Shown here one piece after another: positions 1-8,367 of a DNA stretch of 64,000 nucleotides. This DNA is from Myxococcus stipitatus (lineage in GTDB: Bacteria > Myxococcota > Myxococcia > Myxococcales > Myxococcaceae), in the NCBI RefSeq assembly GCF_037414475.1, contig NZ_CP147913.1, positions 1,116,001 to 1,180,000 on the forward strand. The letters are read 5' to 3'. The position numbers were made by a program, and so were the translations under genes. The stretch's first letter is position 1. The number at the start of each line of letters is the position of its first letter. A model generated the notes under the pieces. That model made no database searches. It worked only from the letters and a program-made list of their open reading frames with translations, and was not told the origin of the DNA.

Positions 1-1787
1 GGCACCGCGCGACGCCCTGTCGACGTCAGTAGCAACAGCGGAATCTTCCGGAGATCCTCTCGTTCCCGGATACGCGCCGCCAACGCCGGCCCATCCAGCC
101 CCGGCATCTGCTGGTCGATGAGCACCAGGTCGAACCGCGCGCCGGGTTGGAGCTTCGCCAGGGCCTCCATCCCCGAGCCCGCCTCCACCGGCTCCGCGCC
201 CCAGGTCTGCAACTGCCGCCCCAGCAACCGGCGGTTGATGGCGTTGTCGTCGACGATGAGCACGCGCCGGCCCTGCAGCGCCGGCTGGTCCGCGCGCAGA
301 TAACCCGCGGTCGTCTGCGGCGCCGCCTGCAAGGTGAGCGCGAAGTGGAACGTGGCCCCCTTTCCGGGAACGCCCTCGCTCTCCACCCAGATGCTCCCGC
401 CCATCGCCTCCACCAACCGCTTGGAGATGGCCAGCCCCAGCCCCGTGCCACCGAACCTGCGCGTCACCGACACGTCCAGCTGATTGAACGGCTGGAACAA
501 TCCCTGCTGTTTCGCGACAGGGATGCCAGGGCCCGTGTCCTGCACCGCGAAGGAGAGCACCCACGGCGCGTCGGGTGTCTCCCCCCGGTGCACGCCGTCC
601 ACGGACACCACGGCGCCTCCGGACTCGGTGAACTTGAGCGCGTTGCCCACCAGGTTGAGCAGCACCTGGCGCAACCTCGACGCATCCCCCATCACCACCT
701 GCGGCACCTGCGGCGAGATGTCCGCGCCCAGGTCCAACCCCTTCTCGCTGGCGCGCACCGCCAACAAGTCGAGCACCGACTCCACGCACTGCCGCAAGTC
801 GAACGGGTGCAGGTCCGCCTCGAGCCGCCCCGCTTCAATCTTGGAGAAGTCCAGCACGTCGTTGAGCAGCGTCAGCAAGGCCTCGCTGCTCTGGCGGATG
901 GTGGAGACGAACTCGCGCTGCTCCTCGGAGAGGTGCGTCTCCAGCATCAGCCCCGTCATGCCGATGATGGCGTTCATCGGCGTGCGAATCTCGTGGCTCA
1001 TCGTCGCCAGGAACAAGCTCTTGGCCTGATTGGCGGCCTCCGCCGCCTGCCTCGCGCGCTGCAGGTCGGTGATGTCGTGGTAGATGGCGATGAAGCCCAA
1101 CTGCCGGCCTCCCACGGACACGGGCAGCGCCAGCAACTCCACGTCGACGATGGTGCGGTCCTTGCGCAGCCGCCGGGTGACGGAGTGGACGCGCCCGCGC
1201 TGGTTGACGTCGCGCTGGGCCTTCTTCGCGTCGGGGAGGATGGTCTCCTCGGTGGCCACCAGGTCGAAGATGTGTTTGCCCAGCGCCTCCTGCGGCGTGT
1301 ACCCGAAGAGCCGCTCCGCCGCGGGATTCCACGAGAGCACGATGAACTGGCGCGAGATGGTGACAATGGCCACCGGGCTGTTGCGCACCACCGCCTCGAA
1401 GAACTCCTTCTGCTGGCGGATGGAGGCCTCCACCTCCAGGCTGCCGCGCATGTCCTGGAGCTGGAGCACCCAGCCCAGCACGTCGCCGCGCGCATCCATC
1501 TGCGACAGCGTCTGCACCCGCAGGTAGTAGGCCACGCCCACGACTCCCGGACGCTGGCCCGCAAGCTCCGTCTCGTGAGGCGAGTCCTGCGCGCCGCGCG
1601 CATCCGGAGGGCGCCATCCGGGAAGCAGGCGCATCACCGCCGTGCCCACCAGCTCCGCGCGCGGCCCGAAGAGGCGCTCCGCGGCGCGGTTGACCGCCTG
1701 GATGTTTTGCGCAGCGTCGAGCACGAGCACCGCGTCGCGCGCGTGCTCGAAGACGGTGGAGTGTGCTCGTGACGCCAGGTCGGACAC
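1..1787 (-). CDS. Hybrid sensor histidine kinase with two PAS domains and a receiver (3' end cut by window)
   Basis: A soluble two-component sensor of about 595 visible residues; its C-terminus lies beyond base 1. Two PAS domains occupy about residues 8-100 and 120-240. They are followed by a HisKA dimerisation helix with the H-box SHEIRTP (phospho-acceptor His265) and an HATPase domain with the G-box GTGLGLAISK. A receiver domain begins near residue 508 with VLIVDDN (Asp513/Asp514) and has its acceptor Asp558 in LIDQQMPG. No signal peptide or membrane segment is visible, so it probably senses a cytoplasmic cue through PAS. The GTG at 1787 is preceded by a G-rich ribosome binding site, and an in-frame TGA lies about 30 bases upstream, which fixes the start. 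More receiver or output domains could lie outside the window. Family assignment is firm; the signal and partner regulator are unknown. Confidence 0.93.
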   Translation of the reverse strand, partial: MSDLASRAHSTVFEHARDAVLVLDAAQNIQAVNRAAERLFGPRAELVGTAVMRLLPGWRPPDARGAQDSPHETELAGQRPGVVGVAYYLRVQTLSQMDARGDVLGWVLQLQDMRGSLEVEASIRQQKEFFEAVVRNSPVAIVTISRQFIVLSWNPAAERLFGYTPQEALGKHIFDLVATEETILPDAKKAQRDVNQRGRVHSVTRRLRKDRTIVDVELLALPVSVGGRQLGFIAIYHDITDLQRARQAAEAANQAKSLFLATMSHEIRTPMNAIIGMTGLMLETHLSEEQREFVSTIRQSSEALLTLLNDVLDFSKIEAGRLEADLHPFDLRQCVESVLDLLAVRASEKGLDLGADISPQVPQVVMGDASRLRQVLLNLVGNALKFTESGGAVVSVDGVHRGETPDAPWVLSFAVQDTGPGIPVAKQQGLFQPFNQLDVSVTRRFGGTGLGLAISKRLVEAMGGSIWVESEGVPGKGATFHFALTLQAAPQTTAGYLRADQPALQGRRVLIVDDNAINRRLLGRQLQTWGAEPVEAGSGMEALAKLQPGARFDLVLIDQQMPGLDGPALAARIREREDLRKIPLLLLTSTGRRAV

Positions 1788-2008
1788 CGTTCCCCCTACC
1801 TTCCCGAGTGTAGGTCAGCTCGGGTCCCCTCACCATTCAACGACCATCCAACACGGGACGCGCCCCTCTCTTCCCGGGCACGTCCGTCCCGGGCCCGCTC
1901 GTGCGCGAGCCCGGCCCCAGACGGGGCGCCGAGCGGCCATGACGGCACACCCCGGCCCTCCCGTCCCCGGAAGAAAGGCCCCGCGCCCGTCCGCACGGCG
2001 TCAATGAC

Positions 2009-2680
2009 CTAGCGGCTGTTCCACCAGGTCTTGAACTCGCTCCAGGAGATCTGCCCCGTGTTGTCGGTGTCGACGATGTCGAGGGCGATCTCCAGCTCCT
2101 CGTCCGTGATGTTCTGCCCGAGCGCCTCCAGCAGCCGCGCGAACTCCGCGCGCTCGATGGCGCCCGTCCGGTTGCGGTCATAGCGCTGGAAGATGTCGAG
2201 CAGCTCGTTGCCGGAGCTGGTCAGCTCGTCCACGGGAGCGTGCTCGGGCGCGAGCGGCAGAAGCCCCGCGGACGAGGTCTCCACCTGCTCCTCGAACGAA
2301 GCGCTCTCCACCTCGGGCTCGTCCCACGCCACGGCCACGATGGAGACCTCCACGGGCGCAGGCGGCTCCCGGGGGACGGCCAGGCGCGCGGTGCGCGGCG
2401 TGGAGGCACTCGCGGCCTTCTTGCCGCCTCGTACGCCGGACGAGGACTTCTTCGCGGCGCTCTTTCGTGCCGGACTCTTCTTCGCGGTGCTCTTTCGCGC
2501 CGCGCTCTTCTTCGCGGTGCTCTTTCGCGCCGTGCGCTTCTTGGCGGCGCTCTTTCGCGTCGCGGCCTTCTTCGCGGTGGCCTTTCGTCCCGCGGACTTC
2601 TTCGTCGCGGACTTCTTCGCGGTGGAGGCGCGCCGGGATGACTTCTTCGCAGCACTCGACTTGCGTTTCTTCGTCGCCAT
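2009..2680 (-). CDS. Histone-H1-like lysine/alanine-rich protein fused to a C-terminal EF-hand pair
   Basis: A 223-residue protein in two unlike halves. Residues 1 to about 95 are almost only Lys, Ala, Ser, Arg and Thr in repeats of the type AAKKS, ARKSTAKK and KKSAARKS, as in histone H1 tails and bacterial H1-like DNA-binding proteins. After an acidic linker, residues of about 165-223 form a pair of EF-hands. Their loops are DRNRTGAIERAE and DTDNTGQISWSE, and acidic residues sit at most calcium-ligand positions. The ATG at 2680 follows a strong AGGAGG site seven bases upstream; a longer in-frame extension has no such support. It is transcribed away from the RIO kinase gene. Known families suggest DNA or polyanion binding by the tail and calcium binding by the C-terminus. 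A calcium-responsive nucleoid protein is inference. Confidence 0.85.
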   Translation of the reverse strand: MATKKRKSSAAKKSSRRASTAKKSATKKSAGRKATAKKAATRKSAAKKRTARKSTAKKSAARKSTAKKSPARKSAAKKSSSGVRGGKKAASASTPRTARLAVPREPPAPVEVSIVAVAWDEPEVESASFEEQVETSSAGLLPLAPEHAPVDELTSSGNELLDIFQRYDRNRTGAIERAEFARLLEALGQNITDEELEIALDIVDTDNTGQISWSEFKTWWNSR

Positions 2681-3136
2681 GAGTGAGCCCCTCCTGGGCG
2701 GCGCGCATCGTAGCGCTCTCGTGGTGCGGGTCGGCAGCCCCCCTGCGTGCAAGTCGCCCTCCGCCCGACCTCGCGCGCCTCGCTTCGGCCACCTGCCCCA
2801 GCCCGCACCGGGCGTCGCATGGACGCTTGCCTGCCCCCGGCAGCGGCCCGCAGGGGCTCCCATGGCGCCTTGATTTCCGTCCGGCAAAGGACTCGGACCG
2901 GCCCTGGGGGGCATGGTCATTCGTGACTCACCCCCTCCCGTGGCCGATTGATACCCTGGAACCTCGACAGACAAACTGTTAGCAGGCCGAGCGTTGGGCC
3001 TTCTGGAAGCTCCCGGCGTCAAGGCGGTAGCAAGAGGGCCTTGCTCGATGTTCACATGCCGTTGCGCGGTGCGAGCAGGGCCGCCCGCGCGCTTCAGCAC
3101 ACACCCGCCCAAGCCCCTCAGGACTTCCGCCTCGGA
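2681..3136. other. Intergenic region between two divergent genes
   Basis: About 455 bases separate the EF-hand gene from the RIO-type kinase gene, which point away from each other. The stretch therefore should hold both promoters. It is somewhat less GC-rich around 2930-2990. I see no convincing small gene, RNA gene, repeat or paired -35/-10 elements. Confidence 0.4.
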
Positions 3137-5428
3137 ATGAATGACTCGCTAGAGACTCTCCTCACCGACGGAATCATCGAGGCCGTCATCGGCCAGTTGA
3201 AGACGGGAAAGGAGGCGGAGGTGTGGCTGGTCCAGCACGCCGGGCAGGTGGTGGCGGCCAAGCTGTACAAGGAACGCCACGAGCGCAACTTCCGCAACAA
3301 TGTGGGCTATCGAGAGGGGCGCGAGGTACGCAACTCCCGGACTCGCCGCGCCATGGAGAAGGGCAGCCGCTTCGGGCAGGCCGCCGCCGAGGAGGCGTGG
3401 AAGAGCGCTGAGTCGGATTCGCTCTACAAGCTCCACGCCCAGGGCGTCCGAGTGCCGGCGCCGGTGCTGTTCTACGAGGGCATCCTGTTGATGGAGGTGG
3501 TGGTCGACGCGGAGGGCCACCCGGCGCCGCGGCTGGTGGAGGCTCCGCCAGCGACCCCCGAGGACGCGCGGATGATGTACCTGGACCTGCGGGCCCAGGT
3601 CGTCAGCATGCTGTGCGCGGACCTCATCCACGGGGACCTGTCGCCGTACAACATCCTGATGAGCTGGGCGGGTCCCACCATCATCGACTTCCCCCAGACC
3701 ATCGCCGCCGCGCGCAACAACCGCGCGGAGTTCTATTTCCGGCGCGACCTGGACAACGTGCGCGAGTTCCTGGCGGCCTTCTGCCCTTCGCTGCACGGGA
3801 TGTCAGGGGACACAGGCGAAATCTGGAACGCGTACGTGAAGCGCGAGCTCACGCCGGACTTCGTCCCGTCCGGGAGCTTCCGTGAGGCGCCTCGTCGTCA
3901 GGGCGGGCCTAGCCGGGGGGGGCGTCAGGACGCTCGGCCCCAGGGTGGAGACCGGCGCCGAGACTTCCGGGTGCAGGAGGAAGTGGTGGCTCCCGAGCCG
4001 CCCAAGGCCCCGATGACGCCCGAGGAGGCCGCCGAGGCCGAGTTGCTTGAGTTGCAGGCGCTGGTGCTTCGGCAGGGAGGCGGCGAGCGCGGCAAGCCCC
4101 CCGCGTCTCCTCCGCAGCGAGGTGGGCGCCGAGGCGCGGGCCGTCCGCCGCCGCGACAGGGCAACAACCGTCCCAATCCGCCCGCCGCGCAGCGGAGCGG
4201 GGCCTCGACGGACTCGCGCACGGGCGCGCATCCGCCAAATGCAGAGCAGCGTGGCGCCAACGGGCACCCGCCCCGGGGGGAGACGCGCAACGGGACCCCA
4301 GGTCCCGGGCAGGGAGACCGGCGCAACGGCGGGCCGCGCGCATTCCAGGGCGATTCACGCAATGGTGGGCAGGGCCCCGTCCAGGGCGATTCGCGCAATG
4401 GAGGGGCGGGCGCCTTCCGAGGAGATTCGCGCAACGGAGGGCACAGCGCCGTTCAGGGTGACTCGCGCACTGGTGGGACGGGGTCCTTCCAGAGTGACTC
4501 GCGCACTGGTGGGACGGGGTCCTTCCAGAGCGACTCGCGCAACGGAGGGCCGCGGTCTTTCCAAGGTGAGAGACGCAACGGAGGAGGGCCGCGGTCTTTC
4601 CAGGGCGACGCGCGCAATGGGCGGCAAGGGGCCTTCCAAGGTGACTCGCGCAATGGCGCTGCGGGCGCGGTCCAGGGTGATGCACGCAACGCGGGGCAAG
4701 GTCCCTTCCAGGGCGATGCACGCAACGGAGGTCCGCGTTCCGTCCAGGGCGACCGACGCAACAGAGGTCCGCGCTCCTTCGACGGCAATGCGCGCAATGG
4801 GGGTCCAGGCTCCTTCCAGGGCGACGCACTCAACGGGGGTCAAGGCTCCTCCCCAGGCGGCGCACACAACGGAGGAACGGGGCACTCGCATCACAGCGAG
4901 CAAAGCGCCCACTCCGGCGACGAGCGCAACGAAGCTTCGCAGCCCTTCACCAGTGAGCCGCGCAACAACAGCCAGCGCAACCCGCGCAATGGCGCCCCCC
5001 GCTCCGGCCCCGACGGCGCGTCTCGCTCCTCGGGCGGACGCCGCAACGAGCGGCATGAGCGCCAGGCCAACAACCAGCCCTCCGAAGCGGCAGGCCGCTA
5101 CGACAACGGCGCTGGCGCGCAGGACGGAGCCAACGGCTCGTTCCAGCCAAACGATTCGAGGCCACCTCGAAACGAACAGCGGCGAGGAGGCCCCGGCCGG
5201 GGAGCACAGCCCCTCGTGGAGAACCGTCCCGCCATGAGCGCGGCGCCAGCATCTCCACAGGGCGGCAACACGGTGCGAGAGCCCCGGCAAAACAGCAACG
5301 GGCCGAGGCAGCAGCACCCCAACGCGAATCGGAGTGGCCCGCGTGCCTCTCGTGGCGGACCACAGGTGAGCTACGTGGCCCGGCCCGCCACACCGTCCGA
5401 CTCGGGGCCCACTGAAACGGGCTCCTGA
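3137..5428 (+). CDS. RIO1-type atypical serine kinase/ATPase with a ~500-residue repetitive disordered tail
   Basis: A 763-residue protein. Residues 1-245 form a RIO-family kinase fold. They include a flexible nucleotide loop TGKEAEVW (23-30), the probable ATP-binding lysine Lys42 in AAKLYKE, the catalytic loop LIHGDLSPYNIL (Asp167) and the metal-binding Asp184 in TIIDFPQ. In eukaryotes and archaea RIO proteins act in small-subunit ribosome maturation; the bacterial role is poorly known. From about residue 250 to the end the protein is low complexity, rich in Arg, Gly, Asn, Gln, Ser and Pro, and includes a tandem 12-residue repeat. Such RGG/RNGG-like tails often bind RNA or form condensates, but that is inference here. 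The ATG at 3137 is chosen because it directly precedes the domain; its ribosome binding site is weak, and an in-frame ATG at about 3056 is possible. Confidence 0.88.
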   Translation: MNDSLETLLTDGIIEAVIGQLKTGKEAEVWLVQHAGQVVAAKLYKERHERNFRNNVGYREGREVRNSRTRRAMEKGSRFGQAAAEEAWKSAESDSLYKLHAQGVRVPAPVLFYEGILLMEVVVDAEGHPAPRLVEAPPATPEDARMMYLDLRAQVVSMLCADLIHGDLSPYNILMSWAGPTIIDFPQTIAAARNNRAEFYFRRDLDNVREFLAAFCPSLHGMSGDTGEIWNAYVKRELTPDFVPSGSFREAPRRQGGPSRGGRQDARPQGGDRRRDFRVQEEVVAPEPPKAPMTPEEAAEAELLELQALVLRQGGGERGKPPASPPQRGGRRGAGRPPPRQGNNRPNPPAAQRSGASTDSRTGAHPPNAEQRGANGHPPRGETRNGTPGPGQGDRRNGGPRAFQGDSRNGGQGPVQGDSRNGGAGAFRGDSRNGGHSAVQGDSRTGGTGSFQSDSRTGGTGSFQSDSRNGGPRSFQGERRNGGGPRSFQGDARNGRQGAFQGDSRNGAAGAVQGDARNAGQGPFQGDARNGGPRSVQGDRRNRGPRSFDGNARNGGPGSFQGDALNGGQGSSPGGAHNGGTGHSHHSEQSAHSGDERNEASQPFTSEPRNNSQRNPRNGAPRSGPDGASRSSGGRRNERHERQANNQPSEAAGRYDNGAGAQDGANGSFQPNDSRPPRNEQRRGGPGRGAQPLVENRPAMSAAPASPQGGNTVREPRQNSNGPRQQHPNANRSGPRASRGGPQVSYVARPATPSDSGPTETGS
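4313..4891 (+). repeat. Sixteen tandem 36-base repeats inside the RIO-kinase tail
   Basis: About 16 in-frame units of 12 residues, one of them 13. Each follows the pattern G-D-S/A-R-N-G-G-x-x-x-F/V-Q, for example GDSRNGGAGAFR. DNA copies have diverged, but two neighbouring copies near 4465-4540 are almost identical, which suggests recent duplication. Copy number probably varies between strains. Confidence 0.9.
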
Positions 5429-5443
5429 GTCGTCTCCGCTCGA

Positions 5444-5480
5444 GCCGGTCCCGGTGAACACACCTCGTCACCGGGCCGGC
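5444..5480. terminator. Stem-loop between convergent genes
   Basis: GCCGGTCCCGGTGA at 5444 pairs with TCACCGGGCCGGC ending at 5480, giving 13 pairs with one bulged base and a 10-base loop. It sits between two convergent stops, so it can serve either strand. There is no U-tract. Confidence 0.5.
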
Positions 5481-5482
5481 CT

Positions 5483-6496
5483 TCAGCCCACGCGCACCAC
5501 GACCTTCCCGAAGTGGGCTCCACTCTTGAGGTGCCGGAACGCAGCCACGGCCTCCTCGAACGGGAAGACGCGGTCCACCACCGGACGCACCGCATGTTGA
5601 GTGAAGGCGCGCACCAGCGCCTCGAAGCTCTCGCGGTGCCCCACCACGACCCCCTGCACCCGCAGGTTCTGCATCAGGATGGGCGTCAATGGCACCGTCG
5701 CCGCGCCACCACTCAACACGCCGATGACGGACACGGTGCCTCCCGGCCGCACCGCGCGCAGTGACTTCTCGAACGTCCCCGCCCCTCCGACCTCCACGAC
5801 GTGGTCCACCCCCACGTTCCTCGTGAGCCCTCGCGCCACCTTCTCCCAGTCCGGCGTCGTGACGTAGTTGATGACGTCATGCGCGCCAAGCGCCCGCGCC
5901 CGCTCGAGCTTGTCGTCTCGACTGGAGGTGATGACGATGTGCGCACCCATCAGCTTCGCGATCTGCAACGCGAAGATGGAGACCCCTCCCGTCCCTTGGA
6001 GCAACACCACGTCCCCGGCCTTCAGCGCACCGTGCGTCACCAGCGCGCTCCACGCCGTCACCGCCGCGCACGGGAGCGTCGCCGCCTCCTCGTCCGTCAG
6101 GTAGTCCGGCGTCCGCACCACGCCGTCCTCCCGAAGCAACATCATCTCTGCCAGCGCACCATCCAGCGGCCCCCCCAGCGCGTTCAGATGCACCGCGCGC
6201 GAGGGCACTCCCGCAACCCACGCCTGCGAGAACGCCGCCATGACCCGGTCACCCGGCTTCACCCGCGTCACCCCCGGCCCCACCGCGTCCACCACCCCCG
6301 CTCCATCCGAGTTCGGAATCAGCGGGAGCCGCTGCGAGGGGTTGTAGCGACCTTCCACCATCATCAGGTCGCGGGCGTTGAGGCTCGTGGCCTTCACTCG
6401 CACCCGCACCTGGAACGGTCCCGGCGTCGGGTCCGGCCGCTCACACCTCACCAGGTTCTCCAGCCCGAACTTCTCGCGAATCTCGTAGGCCTTCAT
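5483..6496 (-). CDS. Zinc-independent medium-chain alcohol dehydrogenase / quinone oxidoreductase-like protein
   Basis: A 337-residue NAD(P)-dependent oxidoreductase of the MDR superfamily. The N-terminal GroES-like domain carries SLNARDLMMVEGRY and the GDRVMAAF segment. The Rossmann domain shows GTGGVSIFALQIAK, a GTGGVS-type dinucleotide loop. The Cys/His/Asp zinc ligands of true alcohol dehydrogenases are not in their usual places, which favours the quinone-oxidoreductase side of the family. The length is typical. It lies tail-to-tail with the RIO kinase gene and is followed by the PIN gene about 50 bases upstream on the same strand. The substrate cannot be deduced. No strong ribosome binding site precedes the ATG at 6496. 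Confidence 0.9.
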   Translation of the reverse strand: MKAYEIREKFGLENLVRCERPDPTPGPFQVRVRVKATSLNARDLMMVEGRYNPSQRLPLIPNSDGAGVVDAVGPGVTRVKPGDRVMAAFSQAWVAGVPSRAVHLNALGGPLDGALAEMMLLREDGVVRTPDYLTDEEAATLPCAAVTAWSALVTHGALKAGDVVLLQGTGGVSIFALQIAKLMGAHIVITSSRDDKLERARALGAHDVINYVTTPDWEKVARGLTRNVGVDHVVEVGGAGTFEKSLRAVRPGGTVSVIGVLSGGAATVPLTPILMQNLRVQGVVVGHRESFEALVRAFTQHAVRPVVDRVFPFEEAVAAFRHLKSGAHFGKVVVRVG

Positions 6497-6544
6497 GAGG
6501 CGCGTTCTATCGCGCCACCTGTCCCCTCGGAAATCGCCTCCGCC

Positions 6545-7006
6545 TCAGTCCTGCCGAGAATCCAACCGCGTCAACGCCTGCCGGAGCGTGAGGATGCTGA
6601 ACGGAAGGTCGCGCCGGTCCGCCATCGACAGGACCCGCTTGTCCTTGCTCACCAGCCAGGTGGCCTGGGACCTCGCGGCCAGCACCAGGAACCGCTGGTC
6701 ATCCCGGTCCCTGCACCGGGGCAGGTTCGGCACCGCACCACCCTCCCCCTCGCGGAGCAGCCGCGCACAGGCCCGATAGCGCTCGAGCGCCGTCCCCCGC
6801 GCCTCCACCTGACGCCCCGGCAGGAAGTTGCGCGAGGCGAGCACGTAGCCCAGTTCCAGAAGCGTCCCCTCGTCCACCCACGCCACCACCCGCCCCTCCT
6901 CCAACGCCTCCCTCAACGCTCGCGTGGCGGGGGCCTCGAAGACGTAGAGGTCCAGGACGACATTGGTGTCGAGCACCACGGACAGGGGCGGCGTTGCGGG
7001 CGTCAT
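6545..7006 (-). CDS. PIN-domain protein, putative endoribonuclease
   Basis: A 153-residue protein with the PIN nuclease layout. An early acidic residue lies in VVLDTNVVLDL (Asp13), a mid-protein acidic pair in CRDRDDQRFLVLA (Asp100-Asp103), and a late one in LVSKDKRVL (Asp122). Together these can build the metal site that cleaves RNA. The sequence resembles the COG1569-like putative toxin PIN family. No small antitoxin gene lies immediately upstream or downstream: the neighbours are an oxidoreductase and, divergently, a DEAD-box helicase 80 bases away. It is therefore an orphan PIN protein, perhaps a housekeeping nuclease rather than half of a toxin-antitoxin pair. Confidence 0.8.
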   Translation of the reverse strand: MTPATPPLSVVLDTNVVLDLYVFEAPATRALREALEEGRVVAWVDEGTLLELGYVLASRNFLPGRQVEARGTALERYRACARLLREGEGGAVPNLPRCRDRDDQRFLVLAARSQATWLVSKDKRVLSMADRRDLPFSILTLRQALTRLDSRQD

Positions 7007-7086
7007 TCGACGCTCAACCTACCGGACGACAGTGCCCCGCCGAGGCTCTTTCCCATCGAACCGCCCGCCGTGATACCCCCGGGTCC

Positions 7087-8346
7087 GTGAGTGATTCCTT
7101 TGAACGGCTCGGACTGTCTCAAGCCACCCTCGGAGCGCTGCGCCGGGTGCGCTTCACCCAGCCCACGCCCATCCAGTCTCAAGCCATCCCTCCCGCCCTC
7201 GCCGGCAAGGACATCATCGGCTGCGCGGCCACGGGCACCGGCAAGACGGCCGCCTACGTGCTCCCCCTCGTGGAGCGCCTCGCGGGCAAGAAGGGCACGC
7301 TCGCGCTGGTGCTCGCCCCCACCCGCGAGCTCGTGCAGCAGATCTCCGAACCCGTCCAGGTCTTCGCCGAGGCCCGAGGCCTCACCCAGACCGTCGTCAT
7401 CGGCGGCGAGGACATGTCCGCCCAGGTCGAGGCCCTCCAGGCCCAACCCACGTTCGTGCTCGCCACCCCGGGCCGGCTGGTGGACCTGCTCGACACCGGA
7501 GCCGCCCGCTTCCCCCGCCTGGAGGCCCTGGTCCTCGATGAAGCGGACCGGATGCTCGACATGGGCTTCCTGCCCCAACTCCAGCGCATCCTCTCCGCGC
7601 TTCCTCGCAAACGGCAGACCCTGCTGTTCTCCGCGACGCTGGGCGCGGACGTGGGCCGCTTCGCCCGCGAGCAGTTGGTCCGTCCGGTGCGCGTGGAGGT
7701 CACCCGCAGCGGCACCCCCGCCGAGCGCGCCGAGCAACGGCTCTACATCGTCAAGCCCGAGGAGAAGTCCGCGCTCCTGCTCACCCTGCTCGCCCAGGAC
7801 ACCACCACCGCGCTCATCTTCGCGAAGACGAAGGAGCGCGCGGACAAGGTCCTCCGCACCCTCCAACGCGCGGGCCACAAGAGCGCGGTGCTGCACGCGG
7901 ACCGGACGCAGAACCAGCGCCGCCAGGCCCTCGAGGGCTTCCGCCAGGGGACGTACCGCTGCCTCGTCGCCACGGACATCGCCGCGCGGGGACTCGACGT
8001 GGAGGACGTGGGCCAGGTCATCAACTACGACCTGCCACACTCCCCCGAGGACTACGTCCATCGCATCGGCCGCACCGCGCGAGCGCAGGCGAGCGGCGTG
8101 GCCTCCACGTTCGCCACCTCCCGCGACAAGAGCGTGGTGGAGAGCATCGAGCGCATCATGCGGGACCAGATTCCCCGCGTCCCCGTGCCGCGCGAGGACC
8201 CCGTGTTCCAGGAGGCCTGGACCCGCTTCCTCGCCTCGCAGAAGGACCCGGGCCCTTCCCAGAAGGACGCGGGCACCGCCTCGCGAGCCTCCGGCCAACC
8301 CGAGGGCCGCCACGCCCGCACGCATCGCAAGGCGCGGCGAGACTGA
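7087..8346 (+). CDS. DEAD-box ATP-dependent RNA helicase (RhlE-like)
   Basis: A 419-residue RNA helicase with both RecA domains. Visible motifs are the Q-motif FTQPTPIQSQAIP, motif I ATGTGKT (48-54), PTREL (79-83), motif II DEAD (151-154), SAT (182-184), the ATDIAARGLDV segment and motif VI HRIGRTAR (325-332). A short basic tail with Lys/Arg/His follows and probably helps RNA binding. It should unwind short RNA duplexes in ribosome assembly or mRNA turnover. The GTG at 7087 begins the conserved SFERLGL segment. An upstream ATG at 6994 would overlap the divergent PIN gene and adds unconserved residues, so I reject it. Confidence 0.93.
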   Translation: MSDSFERLGLSQATLGALRRVRFTQPTPIQSQAIPPALAGKDIIGCAATGTGKTAAYVLPLVERLAGKKGTLALVLAPTRELVQQISEPVQVFAEARGLTQTVVIGGEDMSAQVEALQAQPTFVLATPGRLVDLLDTGAARFPRLEALVLDEADRMLDMGFLPQLQRILSALPRKRQTLLFSATLGADVGRFAREQLVRPVRVEVTRSGTPAERAEQRLYIVKPEEKSALLLTLLAQDTTTALIFAKTKERADKVLRTLQRAGHKSAVLHADRTQNQRRQALEGFRQGTYRCLVATDIAARGLDVEDVGQVINYDLPHSPEDYVHRIGRTARAQASGVASTFATSRDKSVVESIERIMRDQIPRVPVPREDPVFQEAWTRFLASQKDPGPSQKDAGTASRASGQPEGRHARTHRKARRD

Positions 8347-8367
8347 GCCCCCGCCCCCGAGCGGCGG

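Noticed and set aside
147-1772. 541-codon open frame on the plus strand
   Set aside because: It is the antisense mirror of the hybrid kinase; the translated sequence is Arg/His/Gln/Leu-rich without domains, while the minus frame has clear PAS, HisKA and receiver motifs.
4313-4891. Regular ~36-base repeats as a CRISPR array
   Set aside because: Repeats are directly adjacent without unique spacers, stay in frame with the kinase gene and differ at synonymous positions.
6545-7006. PIN gene as half of a VapBC toxin-antitoxin system
   Set aside because: No small antitoxin ORF with a ribosome binding site lies within 200 bases on the same strand.
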